The notes beneath the pieces are model-generated. The model worked only from the letters and a program-made list of their open reading frames with translations, searched no databases and had not been told where the DNA came from. Both the position numbers and the translations under genes were made by a program. A DNA stretch of 64,000 nucleotides from Candidatus Polarisedimenticolia bacterium (lineage in GTDB: Bacteria; Acidobacteriota; Polarisedimenticolia; Gp22-AA2; AA152), in assembly GCA_036004685.1 (NCBI GenBank), contig DASYRE010000006.1:1-64000 (forward strand), written 5' to 3'. Below, piece after piece: positions 49,530 through 59,733 of the stretch (its first letter is position 1; every line of letters begins with the position of its first letter).

Positions 49530-50243
49530 ATGGAGGGGTTTCGGGAACGGCTCGACTCGATCCGGAGCCGACTGGCGGCGGCCGCCCGGCGCGCCGGACG
49601 CCCGCCCGAATCGATCCGTCTCGTGGCGGTGACCAAGACCGTCCCGGCGCCGGCGATCCGGCAGGCGATGCAGGAGGGGTTGACCCTGTTCGGCGAGAAT
49701 CGGGTTCAGGAAGCGCGAGCCAAGGCGCCGGAATCTCTCCCCGGCGCCGAATGGCACCTGGTGGGGCACCTGCAGCGCAACAAGGCGAAAGAGGCGGTCC
49801 GGTTGTTCCGGATGATTCACACCGTCGACTCCGCGGAGCTGCTCGCCGATCTGGATCGACACGCGCAGGGACGGGAGGCGCCTCTCGAAGTGCTGATTCA
49901 GGCGAACCTCGCCCGGGAGACGGGGAAGCACGGCGCGCTGGAAGAGGAGATCCCCGCGATCCTGTCGGCCGCCGCCGGAATGCGCGGCCTGAGAGTGGCC
50001 GGATTGATGATTCTGCCTCCGTACGACCCCTCTGCCGAGAATTCCCGCCGGCACTTCCGGGCGCTCGCGGAGCTGGCCGGGCGCATCCGCCGGGAAAGCC
50101 TTCCGAAGGTCGAGATGCGCGAGCTGTCCATGGGAATGTCTGAGGATTTCGAAGTGGCCGTCGAGGAAGGGGCCACGCTGATTCGCATCGGGCGCGCCCT
50201 GTTCGGGGAGCGCGCCGTCCGCGCCGGAAAGGAGAAGGAATGA
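49530..50243 (+). CDS. YggS-family PLP-binding protein (PLP homeostasis)
   Basis: 237 residues, alanine-racemase-like TIM barrel. PLP lysine in LVAVTKTVPAPAI, GENRVQEA, EWHLVGHLQRNKAKEAVRLF, and the C-terminal ELSMGMSEDFEVAVEEGATLIRIGRALFGER. Non-catalytic; controls free PLP. Starts 3 bases after the RNase H gene and overlaps the DivIVA-like gene (ATGA). Confidence 0.96.
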   Translation: MEGFRERLDSIRSRLAAAARRAGRPPESIRLVAVTKTVPAPAIRQAMQEGLTLFGENRVQEARAKAPESLPGAEWHLVGHLQRNKAKEAVRLFRMIHTVDSAELLADLDRHAQGREAPLEVLIQANLARETGKHGALEEEIPAILSAAAGMRGLRVAGLMILPPYDPSAENSRRHFRALAELAGRIRRESLPKVEMRELSMGMSEDFEVAVEEGATLIRIGRALFGERAVRAGKEKE

Positions 50244-50752
50244 GGATCACGCCGCTGGACGTTCGGGGACACCGCTTCGCCGTGAAGCTGCGAGGGTACG
50301 ACCGGGAGGAGGTGCAGTCGTTCCTCAACTTCGTCTCGGAGGAGTTCGAGAAGGTCGTGAACGAGGTCAGCCGTCTGAGGGAGGAGACGGCGCAGCTGAA
50401 GTCCTCGCTCGGGGATCTCACGGAGCGGGAGCGGATTCTGAAGGAGACCCTGTTCACGGCGCAGAAGCTCTCGGAGGATATGAAGGAGGAGGCCAAGAAG
50501 GAAGGCCGGCTGGTGATCCGGGAAGCGGAGCTGCGCGGCCAGAAAGTCATGGAACATGCGCAAAAAAAGGTCTCGCAGCTCGAGGATTCGATCCGCGGCC
50601 TGAAGATGGAGCGCGACGCTTTCGAGCGCAAGCTGCGCGTCCTCCTGGATCAGCACCTCAAGCTCCTGGACATGCACCGTGAGGAGGAGGTCCTCTCCGA
50701 CAAGCTCACCTTCATCAAGCAGAAGCCGCCCGAGCAGGCGCCGGGAAGCTGA
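50240..50752 (+). CDS. DivIVA-domain protein
   Basis: 170 residues. N-terminal DivIVA lipid-binding segment MRITPLDVRGHRFAVKLRGYDREEVQSFLNFVSEEF, then almost continuous heptad coiled coil to ~165. DivIVA-type proteins sense curved membrane at poles or septa. The yggS-divIVA pairing is common in Gram-positive division clusters, making its presence here notable. Overlaps yggS by 4 bases. Confidence 0.93.
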   Translation: MRITPLDVRGHRFAVKLRGYDREEVQSFLNFVSEEFEKVVNEVSRLREETAQLKSSLGDLTERERILKETLFTAQKLSEDMKEEAKKEGRLVIREAELRGQKVMEHAQKKVSQLEDSIRGLKMERDAFERKLRVLLDQHLKLLDMHREEEVLSDKLTFIKQKPPEQAPGS

Positions 50753-50763
50753 AGGCGCGCGGC

Positions 50764-52047
50764 ATGGTGGAAGCGGATCTGATCCTGGAGCACGCGGCGG
50801 AGCTCGCGACTCCGGTGGGATCGGCGCCGGCGACCGGCGCCCTCCAGGGGAAGCTCCGCACCATCGCCGATGCCGCGCTCGCCGTGGCCGCCGGAAACCT
50901 CGTCTATGTCGGGCCGTCGGGCGAGCTCGGCTCCCGGGTCCGCCTGCGACGCGGCGGATCCCGTCTCGACGTCTCCGGCAAGACGGTCCTTCCCGGGTTC
51001 GTGGATCCGCACACCCACCTCCCCTTCGCCGGATCCCGCGCTACCGAATTCGAGCAGCGCCTTGCCGGGCGCACCTACCGGGAGATCGCCGAAGCCGGAG
51101 GCGGGATTCTCAGCACCGTGGAGCAGACGAGACGCGCCGATCCGGCGGAGCTTCGGGACGCCGCGCTCCGGCGCCTGGATCGGATGCTCGCCCTCGGCAC
51201 CACGACCTGCGAAGCCAAGAGCGGCTATGGGTTGAGCCTGGAGGCGGAGATCAAGCAGCTCCGCGTGCTGCAAAGCCTGGCCGCGGAGCATCCCGTCGAA
51301 GTGGTCCCGACTTTCCTGGGCGCCCACACGCTGCCTCCCGAGCGCCGCGCGGCGCGCGAGGATTACGTGCGCGAGGTGGCGGAGGAGATGATCCCGAGGG
51401 TGGCGGAGGAGAAGCTGGCGGGCTTCTGCGACGTCTTCTGCGAGCAGATCGCGTTCACCCGGGCGGAGAGCGAGACGATCCTCCGGGCGGGGCGGAAAGC
51501 GGGCCTGGTCCCCCGCGTGCACGCCGATCAGCTTTCGTCGATGGGGGCGGCGGAATTGGCGGCGGAATTGGGGGCCGCGTCGGCCGACCACCTGGAGTTC
51601 GTGTCGGAGAAGGGGATCGAGGCGCTGGCCCGCGCCGGGGTCACGGCTGTCCTCCTCCCGGGGGCCGCCTTCTTCCTGATGTCCCCGGATCGCCCGCCGG
51701 CCCGCCGGCTGATCGAGGCGGGCGTGCCGGTGGCCCTGGCGACCGATCTCAATCCGGGCACCTGCATGACCGAGTCGATGCCTTTCGTCCTGACGCTCGC
51801 CTGCCTGACGCTGAAGCTGAGCGCGGCGGAGGCGATCACGGCCGCGACCCTGAATGCCGCCCACTGCCTGGGGCGCGCCGATCGAATCGGCACCCTCGAG
51901 GTCGGGAAGCAGGCTGACCTCCAGGTGCTGGACATCCCGGGGCACCATCATCTCGTCTATCACTTCGGCGTCTCCCACACCGACACCGTGATCAAGAAGG
52001 GGGAGATCGTCTACCGGAAAAGCCCCGTCCGATGGGCTGTTTCTTGA
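50764..52047 (+). CDS. hutI: imidazolonepropionase
   Basis: 427 residues, amidohydrolase fold. Metal-binding HTH in DPHTHLPFAGSRATEFEQRLAG, TTCEAKSGYGL, FLGAHTLPPE, VHADQLSSMGAAELAAELGAASADHLE, and LATDLNPGTCMTESMPFV with the conserved Asp. Hydrolyses imidazolone-5-propionate to formiminoglutamate in histidine breakdown. hutH and hutU are not in the window. Located 11 bases after the DivIVA-like gene, in the same run. Confidence 0.96.
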   Translation: MVEADLILEHAAELATPVGSAPATGALQGKLRTIADAALAVAAGNLVYVGPSGELGSRVRLRRGGSRLDVSGKTVLPGFVDPHTHLPFAGSRATEFEQRLAGRTYREIAEAGGGILSTVEQTRRADPAELRDAALRRLDRMLALGTTTCEAKSGYGLSLEAEIKQLRVLQSLAAEHPVEVVPTFLGAHTLPPERRAAREDYVREVAEEMIPRVAEEKLAGFCDVFCEQIAFTRAESETILRAGRKAGLVPRVHADQLSSMGAAELAAELGAASADHLEFVSEKGIEALARAGVTAVLLPGAAFFLMSPDRPPARRLIEAGVPVALATDLNPGTCMTESMPFVLTLACLTLKLSAAEAITAATLNAAHCLGRADRIGTLEVGKQADLQVLDIPGHHHLVYHFGVSHTDTVIKKGEIVYRKSPVRWAVS

Positions 52048-52073
52048 CACCGCCGCCCGGCTGGATCTAGATT
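52044..52073 (+). promoter_or_regulatory. promoter of the cyclodeaminase-family gene
   Basis: TTGACA (52044-52049) overlapping the hutI stop codon, 18-base spacer, TAGATT (52068-52073). It would allow independent transcription from ~52080. Confidence 0.5.
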
Positions 52074-52136
52074 CGATGGGTGTCCCGCTTTCTTTGGAAC
52101 CTGTTTTTCTTCCTAAGAAGAAGGAGAGCTGTAACC

Positions 52137-52766
52137 ATGCTCGTGAATCTCGACCTCAAACAGTTCGTCGACCGCCTCGCCGCCGGCGTGCCGACACCGG
52201 GCGGAGGCAGCGCCTCGGCCCTCGCGGGGTGTCTCGCCGCGTCGCTGGGCGCCATGGTCTGCGATCTGACGCTAGGAAAGCCGAAATACGAGTCGGTGCG
52301 CGCCGAAATGGAGCGGGCGCGGGCGGCCCTGTCCGGGCTGCGCAAGGACCTGCTGGCGCTGGTCGATCGGGACGCCGAGGCCTACGACGAGGTCGCCCGG
52401 GCGATGAAGCTGCCCCGTGAAACCGGCGAGCAGAAGCAGACGCGGCAGGAGGCGCTGGGCAAGGCAAGCCAGTTCGCTACCGAGATTCCGGTCAAGACCG
52501 CCGAGAGCTGCCTGGCCGTCCTGGAGCAGATCCGGGTCGTGGCCGAGAAGGGCAACTTGAACGCCGTTTCCGACGCCGGAGTGGCGGCCCACCTCGCCCA
52601 GACGGGACTGGCGGGCGCGGCCTTGAACGTCCGGATCAACCTCCCGGGAATTCCTGATCGGGCCCGGGCCGCCCAGATCGAGCAGCGGCTGGAGCGCCTC
52701 GAGTCGGACGCGAAGGATCTCCTCGACGAGACGACGGAGAGCGTCGCGCGGCGGATGAAAGGGTAA
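52137..52766 (+). CDS. cyclodeaminase/cyclohydrolase family protein (FchA-like)
   Basis: 209 residues from ATG 52137 with AAGGAG upstream; the upstream in-frame GTG at 52080 would add an unlikely N-terminus. All-helical formiminotransferase-cyclodeaminase fold: QFVDRLAAGVPTPGGGSASALAG signature, then MVCDLTLGKPKY and SDAGVAAHLAQTGLAGAALNV. It would act on formimino- or methenyl-tetrahydrofolate. Next to hutI it fits histidine-derived one-carbon transfer, with the formiminotransferase elsewhere. Confidence 0.94.
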   Translation: MLVNLDLKQFVDRLAAGVPTPGGGSASALAGCLAASLGAMVCDLTLGKPKYESVRAEMERARAALSGLRKDLLALVDRDAEAYDEVARAMKLPRETGEQKQTRQEALGKASQFATEIPVKTAESCLAVLEQIRVVAEKGNLNAVSDAGVAAHLAQTGLAGAALNVRINLPGIPDRARAAQIEQRLERLESDAKDLLDETTESVARRMKG

Positions 52767-52772
52767 GGCGGC

Positions 52773-53138
52773 TCAGAACAGGGGGGAGGAGACTCTCTCG
52801 TCGCGGTTCAAGTTGTAGGTGTACAGGGGAGTCACGATCGGGACGGTGTAATTCACGGCGATGTCGAAGCGGGCATTGCTCCGTTCCGTGTGAATCTGCT
52901 TCATCTCGACGGGAAGATCGAGCTCACGGGCCTTGCGGAAGACCCGCTGGCGGATCTCCTCGTCGTCGCGCCGCACCGAGGCGAACCGGGCCTCCTCCTC
53001 GATGAAATCCTTCAAAGCGTAGGTGTTGATCATCACCGGGACGACCTTGACGCCGGCGTAGATCAACACCGCGATCAACGTCAGGGCGAAGAGCGTCCCC
53101 AGTCTCCCTTCACCACGCTCGCGGTCGGTTCGTCGCAT
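52773..53138 (-). CDS. DUF4845-like membrane protein
   Basis: 121 residues. One N-terminal membrane helix (LGTLFALTLIAVLIYAGVKVVPVMI) followed by a small soluble domain with EIRQRVFRKARELDLPV and NYTVPIVTPLY, as in DUF4845 proteins, which in proteobacteria usually sit beside lepB. Function unknown. It has its own promoter at 53195-53223. Confidence 0.82.
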   Translation of the reverse strand: MRRTDRERGEGRLGTLFALTLIAVLIYAGVKVVPVMINTYALKDFIEEEARFASVRRDDEEIRQRVFRKARELDLPVEMKQIHTERSNARFDIAVNYTVPIVTPLYTYNLNRDERVSSPLF

Positions 53139-53194
53139 CCGCTGCTCCGGTCCGGAAAAAGGCGAGTTTCCCCGCCGCCCGACTCACGTTTGGG

Positions 53195-53223
53195 AATATA
53201 GGCGCGGGGTGACGTGCGGTCAA
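53195..53223 (-). promoter_or_regulatory. promoter of the DUF4845-like gene
   Basis: On the minus strand TTGACC (53223-53218), 17-base spacer, TATATT (53200-53195). Start near 53188, a ~50-base leader. Confidence 0.72.
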
Positions 53224-53332
53224 GCCGGCGGGAAGGCGGCCGGCGGTGAGCCGCCGTCCGCGGCGCATCCTGTTTCAGATCAAGACGTTGGCGTTCTTCC
53301 CAGGCCCGAAAGGACTCCGGCCGGTTGCCCCT

Positions 53333-54031
53333 TCAGTGGACCATCTGGGCGGTGCGCTCCCAGCGGGTCCGGGTGAAACCGGTCGACAGGGAATGCCAGA
53401 AGGAGGCGAGAGGCCCGGAGGGAGCGGAGCTGCCGGAGGAAGGCTCGGGAGGGCGCACCGACCAGTAGACCAGAAGGGCTCTTCCCCGGATGTACTCCGC
53501 CGGCACGCACCCCCAGTCGCGGCTGTCGCGGCTGTCGTCGCGGTTGTCCCCCATGACGAAATAACAATTCTCCGCAATGGGGATGGGACCCAGGTTGTTC
53601 AGCCCTTCCGGGTCGGGCCCGGAAGGGGAGTCGATGAAGCGCACGAAGCTCCTCTCCTCGGGGAGGGAGGAGAAGTCGTCGGCGTTCGACTTCTTGATCT
53701 TGGTTTGGCCGTTTTCGATCTTGAGCGTTTCCCCGGGCAGTCCGATGACGCGCTTGACGTAATCCCTTTCCGGCTGGCCGGGGAACTTGAAGATGACGAC
53801 GTCGTAACGGGCGATGTCTCGGAAGGGGAGGAGCTCCCTCTCGGCCAGGCTCAGGGTGGGGCCATAGGCGAACTTGTTCACCAGGATGTGGTCGCCCACC
53901 AGGATGCTCTTGACCATCGACGGAGAAGGGATCTGGAACGCCTGGACGAGGAAGGTGCGCACGAACAGAGCCACGATCACCGCGACGATCGCGGCCTGCA
54001 GGTAGTCGTGCACGAAAGAGCGGCGCCCCAC
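53333..54031 (-). CDS. lepB: signal peptidase I
   Basis: 232 residues. One N-terminal membrane helix (YLQAAIVAVIVALFVRTFLVQAF), catalytic serine in QIPSPSMVKSI (box B), box D with catalytic lysine in DYVKRVIGLPGE, box E FVMGDNRDDSRDSR. Cleaves Sec/Tat signal peptides on the outer face of the inner membrane. Starts 3 bases after lepA. Confidence 0.96.
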   Translation of the reverse strand: MGRRSFVHDYLQAAIVAVIVALFVRTFLVQAFQIPSPSMVKSILVGDHILVNKFAYGPTLSLAERELLPFRDIARYDVVIFKFPGQPERDYVKRVIGLPGETLKIENGQTKIKKSNADDFSSLPEERSFVRFIDSPSGPDPEGLNNLGPIPIAENCYFVMGDNRDDSRDSRDWGCVPAEYIRGRALLVYWSVRPPEPSSGSSAPSGPLASFWHSLSTGFTRTRWERTAQMVH

Positions 54032-54034
54032 TCC

Positions 54035-55831
54035 TCACTCCAGCTTCAGCAGGGCCAGGAAGGCCTCCTGCGGTATGTCCACCCGGCCGATCTTCTTCAT
54101 CCGCTTCTTGCCCTCTTTCTGCTTCTCCAGGAGCTTGCGCTTCCGGGTGATGTCTCCGCCGTAGCACTTGGCGAGCACGTTCTTGCGCATGGCCGCCACC
54201 GTCTCGCGGGCGATGATCTTGCTGCCGATCGCCGCCTGGATCGCGACCTCGAAGAGCTGGCGTGGAATCACTTCGCGCAGCTTGGCCGCCAGCGCGCGCC
54301 CGCGCGGGTAGGCCCGCTCCTTGTGGACGATGAGCGAAAGCGCGTCCACCGGGTCGCCGTTCACCAGGATGTCGAGCTTCACGAGATCGGCCTCCTGCCA
54401 GCCCGCGAGATGATAATCCAGGGAAGCGTAGCCGCGGGACATCGTCTTCAGCTTGTCGTAGAAGTCCATCACCACCTCGTTCAGGGGAAGATCGTACGAG
54501 ATCAGGACGCGCGTGGTGGTGACGTACTTGAGGTCTTTCTGGACGCCCCGGCGCTCCTGGCAGAGGGCCAGGATAGCGCCGACGTAGTCGGGGGGGGTGA
54601 GAATCAGCGCGGTGAGGACGGGCTCGTCGTAACGGATGATGCGCGAGGCGGCCGGGAGCTTGGCGGGGTTGCTCACCTCGACCACCTGTCCGTCGGTCGT
54701 GGTGATCCGGTAGCGCACCGACGGGGCGGTGGTGATCAGATCGAGCCCGAAGTGACGCTCCAGCCGCTGCTGCACGATCTCCATGTGCAGCAGGCCCAGG
54801 AAACCGCAGCGGAACCCGAACCCGAGCGCGTCGGAGGTCTCCGCCTCGACCGAAAAAGAGGAGTCGTTGAGCCGCAGGCGATCCAGGGCGTCCCGCAGGT
54901 TCTCGTAGGTCGTCTCGCCGTTCGGGTAGATTCCGGCGAAGACCATGGGCTTCATCTCCTGGAACCCCGGAAACGCCTCCTCGGTCGGGCGGTTGGCGTC
55001 CGTGAGCGTGTCGCCGATCTTGGTCTCCCAGGCGTTCTTGATCCCGGCGATTACGAATCCGACCTCCCCGACCGAAAGCTCCTCGGTCGGCTTCAGCTTG
55101 GGCGTGAAGACCCCCACTTCCTCCACCTCGTAATCCTTGCCCGTGGCCATGAGCCGGACCTTCATCTTGCGGCGGATCGTCCCGTCCAGCATCCGCACGA
55201 GGATGATGACGCCGCGGAACGAGTCGTACCACGAGTCGAAGATGAGGGCCTTCAGCGGCTTCTCCGCCGAGCCCTTGGGGGCGGGCAGCCTGGCCACCAG
55301 CGCCTCGAGTATCTCGCGCACTCCGGTCCCTTCCTTGGCCGAGGCCAGGATCGCGCCGCTGCAATCCAGCCCGATGATGTTCTCGATCTGCTCCTTCACC
55401 CGCTCCGGCTCGGCGCTGGGAAGATCGATCTTGTTGATGACCGGAATGATCTCCAGGTTGTGCTCGGAGGCCAGGTGGGTGTTCGCCAGCGTCTGCGCCT
55501 CGACCCCCTGGGAGGCGTCGACGATCAGCAGCGCCCCTTCGCAGGCGGAGATGCTGCGGGAAACCTCGTAGGAGAAATCGACGTGACCCGGAGTGTCGAT
55601 GAGGTTCAGGCGGTAGGCGTTGCCGTCTTCCGAGCGGTAGTCGAGGGCCACGGCGTGCGCCTTGATGGTGATGCCGCGCTCCCGCTCCAGATCCATGTCG
55701 TCGAGCACCTGAGCCTCCATCTCCCGCTTCTCGAGCGCGCCGGTGATCTCGAGAATCCGATCGGCGAGCGTCGATTTCCCGTGATCGATGTGGGCGATGA
55801 TACAGAAGTTCCGGATGCGGCTCGGATCCAT
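54035..55831 (-). CDS. lepA: elongation factor 4 (LepA)
   Basis: 598 residues, standard. G domain: [16 protein letters not shown] (G1), [10 protein letters not shown] (G2), [12 protein letters not shown] (G3), NKIDLP (G4). Then EF-G-like domains and the unique C-terminal domain ending [17 protein letters not shown]. GTPase that acts on ribosomes. Operon mtnA-tsaD-lepA-lepB. Confidence 0.98.
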   Translation of the reverse strand: MDPSRIRNFCIIAHIDHGKSTLADRILEITGALEKREMEAQVLDDMDLERERGITIKAHAVALDYRSEDGNAYRLNLIDTPGHVDFSYEVSRSISACEGALLIVDASQGVEAQTLANTHLASEHNLEIIPVINKIDLPSAEPERVKEQIENIIGLDCSGAILASAKEGTGVREILEALVARLPAPKGSAEKPLKALIFDSWYDSFRGVIILVRMLDGTIRRKMKVRLMATGKDYEVEEVGVFTPKLKPTEELSVGEVGFVIAGIKNAWETKIGDTLTDANRPTEEAFPGFQEMKPMVFAGIYPNGETTYENLRDALDRLRLNDSSFSVEAETSDALGFGFRCGFLGLLHMEIVQQRLERHFGLDLITTAPSVRYRITTTDGQVVEVSNPAKLPAASRIIRYDEPVLTALILTPPDYVGAILALCQERRGVQKDLKYVTTTRVLISYDLPLNEVVMDFYDKLKTMSRGYASLDYHLAGWQEADLVKLDILVNGDPVDALSLIVHKERAYPRGRALAAKLREVIPRQLFEVAIQAAIGSKIIARETVAAMRKNVLAKCYGGDITRKRKLLEKQKEGKKRMKKIGRVDIPQEAFLALLKLE

Positions 55832-55841
55832 CGTTCCCGCC

Positions 55842-56861
55842 CTACAAGGAGAGGTTCGGCTCGGCGTTCAGCGTCAGATCGGAGCGTTCGCCCCGCAGGA
55901 TCTGCCGGCGTCCGACCGCGGCGATCATCGCCGCGTTGTCGAGCGCCAGGGACGGGCTCACCGCATGGAAGCACCACTTCTCCCGGGAGGCAATCTCCGC
56001 CAGACGCTCCCGGAGCAGGCTGTTGCAGGCGACGCCGCCGGCGAGGCACACCGTGGGCACTCTCTCCCGCGCCGCGGTCCGGACCGTGTTCTCCACGAGA
56101 TAATCGACCGCCGTCTTCTGGAACGACGCCAGGAGGTCCTTCACTTCCGGACCCGGCTCCGGCGCCGGAAAGGAATGCTCCGGAAGCCCCTGTTCCCGCA
56201 CGTAGCGCAGGACGGCGCTCTTGAGACCGGAGAAGGAAAAGTCGAGAGTGCCGTCGGTCATCCGCGGCCGGCTGAAGCGGACCGCCTCCGGATTTCCGCC
56301 CCGGGCGAGGCGATCGATCACCGGGCCCCCCGGATATCCCAGCCCCATCAGCTTGGCCACTTTGTCGAAAGCCTCGCCGGCGGCATCGTCGCGCGTGCGC
56401 GCCAGGCCGGTGCACGCGCCGCTCCGATCGAGCCGATACAGGGCGGTATGGCCGCCGGAGGCCACGAGACACAAGGCGGGGAGCGGGAGATCGGGCTTCT
56501 CGAGGAAAGGGGACTGCACGTGCCCCTCGAGATGGTTCACGCCGGTGAAGGGAATGCCGCGCACGAAGGCGACCGCTTTGGCGACCGAGATTCCGACCAG
56601 GAGCGATCCGACGAGGCCTGGCCCGCGCGTGACGGCCACCCCGTCCATCTGCGCCAAATCCACGGCCGCCGCCCGCAACGCCAGATGGAGGACGGTGTCG
56701 ATGTTCTCGACGTGGTGGCGGGAAGCCAGCTCCGGGACCACCCCGCCGTATTTCTGGTGCACCTTGACCTGCGACGCGACGACGTTGGAGAGGATGGTGT
56801 CGTCGCTCAGCACCGCGGCGGCCGTCTCGTCGCAGGAGGTCTCGATGCCCAGAATGAGCAT
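55842..56861 (-). CDS. tsaD: tRNA N6-adenosine threonylcarbamoyltransferase
   Basis: 339 residues. N-terminal [17 protein letters not shown], metal-binding H110 and H114 in [48 protein letters not shown] and [11 protein letters not shown] with the third ligand Asp. Transfers threonylcarbamoyl to A37 of ANN-decoding tRNAs. Its ATG overlaps the mtnA stop by one base; the frame is open far upstream, but that is mtnA's shadow. Confidence 0.97.
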   Translation of the reverse strand: MLILGIETSCDETAAAVLSDDTILSNVVASQVKVHQKYGGVVPELASRHHVENIDTVLHLALRAAAVDLAQMDGVAVTRGPGLVGSLLVGISVAKAVAFVRGIPFTGVNHLEGHVQSPFLEKPDLPLPALCLVASGGHTALYRLDRSGACTGLARTRDDAAGEAFDKVAKLMGLGYPGGPVIDRLARGGNPEAVRFSRPRMTDGTLDFSFSGLKSAVLRYVREQGLPEHSFPAPEPGPEVKDLLASFQKTAVDYLVENTVRTAARERVPTVCLAGGVACNSLLRERLAEIASREKWCFHAVSPSLALDNAAMIAAVGRRQILRGERSDLTLNAEPNLSL

Positions 56862-57904
56862 CAAGGCTTCCCGCCGAACAGGGCCCGCAAGGCCGGGGCG
56901 AAAGGAGGCCGGGCCACCCCGGCTTCGGTGATGATGGCGGTCACGTAGCGCGCCGGCGTGACGTCGAAGGCGATGTGACGGGCGGCGGCCGCCTCGGGGG
57001 CCACCCGGGCGCCGCCCGCGCGCATGACCTCGTCCGGGTCGCGCTCCTCGATCGGGATATGAGAGCCGTCGGGCAGGGAGAGGTCGACGGTCGACAGCGG
57101 CGCCGCCACGTAGAACGGCACGCGGTTCTCCCGCGCCAGAACGGCCAGGGGATAGGTGCCTATCTTGTTGGCCGTGTCGCCGTTCGCGGCGATCCGATCC
57201 GCCCCGACGATCGCCAGATCGACCTCGCCGCGCGCCAGGAAGAACCCGGCCGCCGAGTCGGTGATGATGGTCACCGGAATCCCGTCCTGGGCCAGCTCCC
57301 AGGCGGTCAGCCGGGATCCCTGGAGGAAGGGACGGGTCTCGTCGGCCAGCACCTGCACGCTCTTCCCCTTTTCCACCGCCGCCCGGATGACTCCCAGCGC
57401 GGTGCCGTATCCGGCGGTCGCCAGCGCTCCCGCATTGCAGTGGGTCAGGACGCGGGCGCGCTCCGGGATCAAGCCCTCGCCGTGCGCCCCCATCCGCCGG
57501 TTGATCGCGACGTCCTCGTCGCGGATTCGCAGCGCCTCCGCCATCAGCGACTCGACCCTCTCTCCCGGACTCGCGCCGGCGCTCGCCGCGAGCGCCTGCC
57601 TCATCCTCTCGATGGCCCAGAAAAGATTCACCGCGGTGGGACGCGTCGCGGCGAACAGCTTCGCGAGCTCCTCCATCCGCCGCGGGAGATCGGCGGTCGC
57701 CGTGGCCGCCGGCTCGCGCATGCCGAGAGCGATTCCCATCGCGGCGGCGACTCCGATCGCCGGGGCGCCGCGGATCACCATGCCGCGAATCGCCTCGGCC
57801 ACCTCCTCGGCGCGCCGGCAGGAGCGATAGACCACTTCCCCGGGAAGGCGGGTCTGGTCCAGCATCACCACCGCCTCGCCATTCCAGTCGATCGTCTTGA
57901 ACAT
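56861..57904 (-). CDS. mtnA: methylthioribose-1-phosphate isomerase
   Basis: 347 residues. [19 protein letters not shown] near the N-terminus, catalytic Cys in [25 protein letters not shown] and catalytic Asp in [27 protein letters not shown]. Converts MTR-1-P to MTRu-1-P in methionine salvage; the eIF2B-like fold is clear. First gene of the mtnA-tsaD-lepA-lepB run; GGGAG precedes the ATG. No other mtn gene is nearby. Confidence 0.95.
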   Translation of the reverse strand: MFKTIDWNGEAVVMLDQTRLPGEVVYRSCRRAEEVAEAIRGMVIRGAPAIGVAAAMGIALGMREPAATATADLPRRMEELAKLFAATRPTAVNLFWAIERMRQALAASAGASPGERVESLMAEALRIRDEDVAINRRMGAHGEGLIPERARVLTHCNAGALATAGYGTALGVIRAAVEKGKSVQVLADETRPFLQGSRLTAWELAQDGIPVTIITDSAAGFFLARGEVDLAIVGADRIAANGDTANKIGTYPLAVLARENRVPFYVAAPLSTVDLSLPDGSHIPIEERDPDEVMRAGGARVAPEAAAARHIAFDVTPARYVTAIITEAGVARPPFAPALRALFGGKP

Positions 57905-58128
57905 TCGACGGAACTCCCAGGCATGTGCGGAAGGCTTCGATACTAGAGGAACTTACGCCCCGATTCAACCCTCCCGGCCGCGGCGGGCGCCGGAGGGCCC
58001 GGCGGTCCCCGTCCCGCCTTCGGTTGATGGCCCCCATGCGGTATGGTACTTTAGCCGCCTGATCTTTCCGGAAGTCCCGCCGGGTCAGTCCGTTCGCGAC
58101 GCCGAGGGCTCCTCCCACCGGGGATCGG

Positions 58129-59733
58129 ATGAAGAGGCACGAAGAGTCCAGAGGCGCCCGCCGGAACTCCTCCGGAATCGACATTCAGCCGCTCTACACC
58201 GCCGCGGACTGCCGGGGGATCGCTCCGGAGACCGACATCGGCTTCCCGGGGGAGTATCCGTTCACGCGCGGCATCCAACCCGCCATGTACCGGAGCCGCC
58301 TCTGGACGATGCGGCAGTATGCCGGCTTCGGCTCCGCGAAAGAGACGAACCTCCGCCTGAAGTTTCTGCTCGATCACGGCCAGACCGGCCTCTCGGTCGC
58401 CTTCGATCTCCCCACGCAGATGGGCTACGACTCCGATCACCCCGCGGCCGAGGGGGAGGTGGGAAAAGTGGGGGTCGCCGTCTCCACGCTGGAGGACATG
58501 GAGCTCCTGCTGGACGGGATCCCGCTGGACCGCGTCTCCACGTCGATGACGATCAACGCCACCGCGGCGATTCTTCTGTGTTTCTACGTCGCCGCGGCCG
58601 CCCGCCGGGGGATCGCACCGGACCGGCTCTCGGGAACCGTCCAGAACGACGTCCTGAAGGAATACATGGCCCGCGGGACTTACATCTATCCTCCCCAGGC
58701 CTCCCTGCGGATCGCCACCGATCTCTTCGCCTACTGCCGGGACCGCCTGCCTCTTTGGAACAGCATCAGCATCAGCGGCTATCACATCCGTGAGGCAGGC
58801 GCCACGGCCGTCCAGGAGATCGCCTTCACGCTGGCGAACGGCGTGGAGTACCTCGACGCCGCCCGGCGCGCCGGATTGGAGGTCGACGCGATCGCGCCCC
58901 GCATCTCCTTCTTCTTCAACGCCCACAACGACCTTTTCGAGGAAGTCGCCAAGTTCCGCGCCGCGCGGCGGCTGTGGGCCCGGATCATGAAGGAGCGGTT
59001 CGGCGCCCGCCGGGAGCGGTCCCTCCTGCTGCGGTTCCATGCGCAGACGGGCGGCTCGACGCTGACCGCGCAGCAGGTGGAGAACAACGTCGTGCGCGTG
59101 ACCTACCAGGCGCTCGCGGCCATCCTGGGCGGGACCCAGTCCCTGCACACCAACTCCATGGACGAGGCGCTGTCGCTTCCCACCGAGCAAAGCGCGGCGC
59201 TCGCTTTGCGGACCCAGCAGATCCTGGCGAGCGAAACCGGAGTTCCCGATACGGTCGATCCGCTCGGAGGCTCTTACTACGTGGAGGCCTTGACGTCGCG
59301 TATTGAGGAAGGGGCGCAAGGGTATCTGGATCGGATCGACCGGATGGGCGGCGTGATCCCCGCCCTCGAGAGCGGCTTCATCGCCCGGGAGATCCAGGAG
59401 GCGGCCTACCGGACCCAGCGCGCCGTCGAATCGGGCGAGCAGCGCGTCGTGGGAGTCAACTGCCACCGGAGCAGGGCGGGGAAGGCTCCGCGCCTTCACC
59501 GGATCGATCCGGCGGTCGCCCGGGAGCAGCTCGGGCGCCTCGCCCGGTTCAAGAGGACCCGCGACGCGGCCGCCGCGCGGCAATCGCTCGCCGATCTCGA
59601 GCGTCGCGCCCGGGGCACGGAGAACCTGGTTCCGGCCGTCCTGGCCGCCGTGGAGAGCCGGGCCACGCTCGGCGAGGTTTCCGACGTCCTGCGCCGCGTC
59701 TTCGGCTCCTACCGGCCCGAGGTCGCCCTTTGA
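58129..59733 (+). CDS. methylmalonyl-CoA mutase, large (catalytic) chain
   Basis: 534 residues: the substrate-binding TIM barrel only, without the B12-binding domain. [29 protein letters not shown] is the family hallmark; then [91 protein letters not shown]. The SGYHIREAG and YAGF residues fit a mutase rather than another acyl-CoA isomerase, though isobutyryl-CoA mutase large subunits look alike. Partner B12 subunit must be elsewhere. Coupled to the oppD-like gene. Confidence 0.92.
   Translation: MKRHEESRGARRNSSGIDIQPLYTAADCRGIAPETDIGFPGEYPFTRGIQPAMYRSRLWTMRQYAGFGSAKETNLRLKFLLDHGQTGLSVAFDLPTQMGYDSDHPAAEGEVGKVGVAVSTLEDMELLLDGIPLDRVSTSMTINATAAILLCFYVAAAARRGIAPDRLSGTVQNDVLKEYMARGTYIYPPQASLRIATDLFAYCRDRLPLWNSISISGYHIREAGATAVQEIAFTLANGVEYLDAARRAGLEVDAIAPRISFFFNAHNDLFEEVAKFRAARRLWARIMKERFGARRERSLLLRFHAQTGGSTLTAQQVENNVVRVTYQALAAILGGTQSLHTNSMDEALSLPTEQSAALALRTQQILASETGVPDTVDPLGGSYYVEALTSRIEEGAQGYLDRIDRMGGVIPALESGFIAREIQEAAYRTQRAVESGEQRVVGVNCHRSRAGKAPRLHRIDPAVAREQLGRLARFKRTRDAAAARQSLADLERRARGTENLVPAVLAAVESRATLGEVSDVLRRVFGSYRPEVAL

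Noticed and set aside
56862-58184. A 780-codon frame that would fuse tsaD to a long N-terminal part
   Set aside because: The extra part is the shadow of mtnA, and tsaD has its canonical start at the TGATG overlap.
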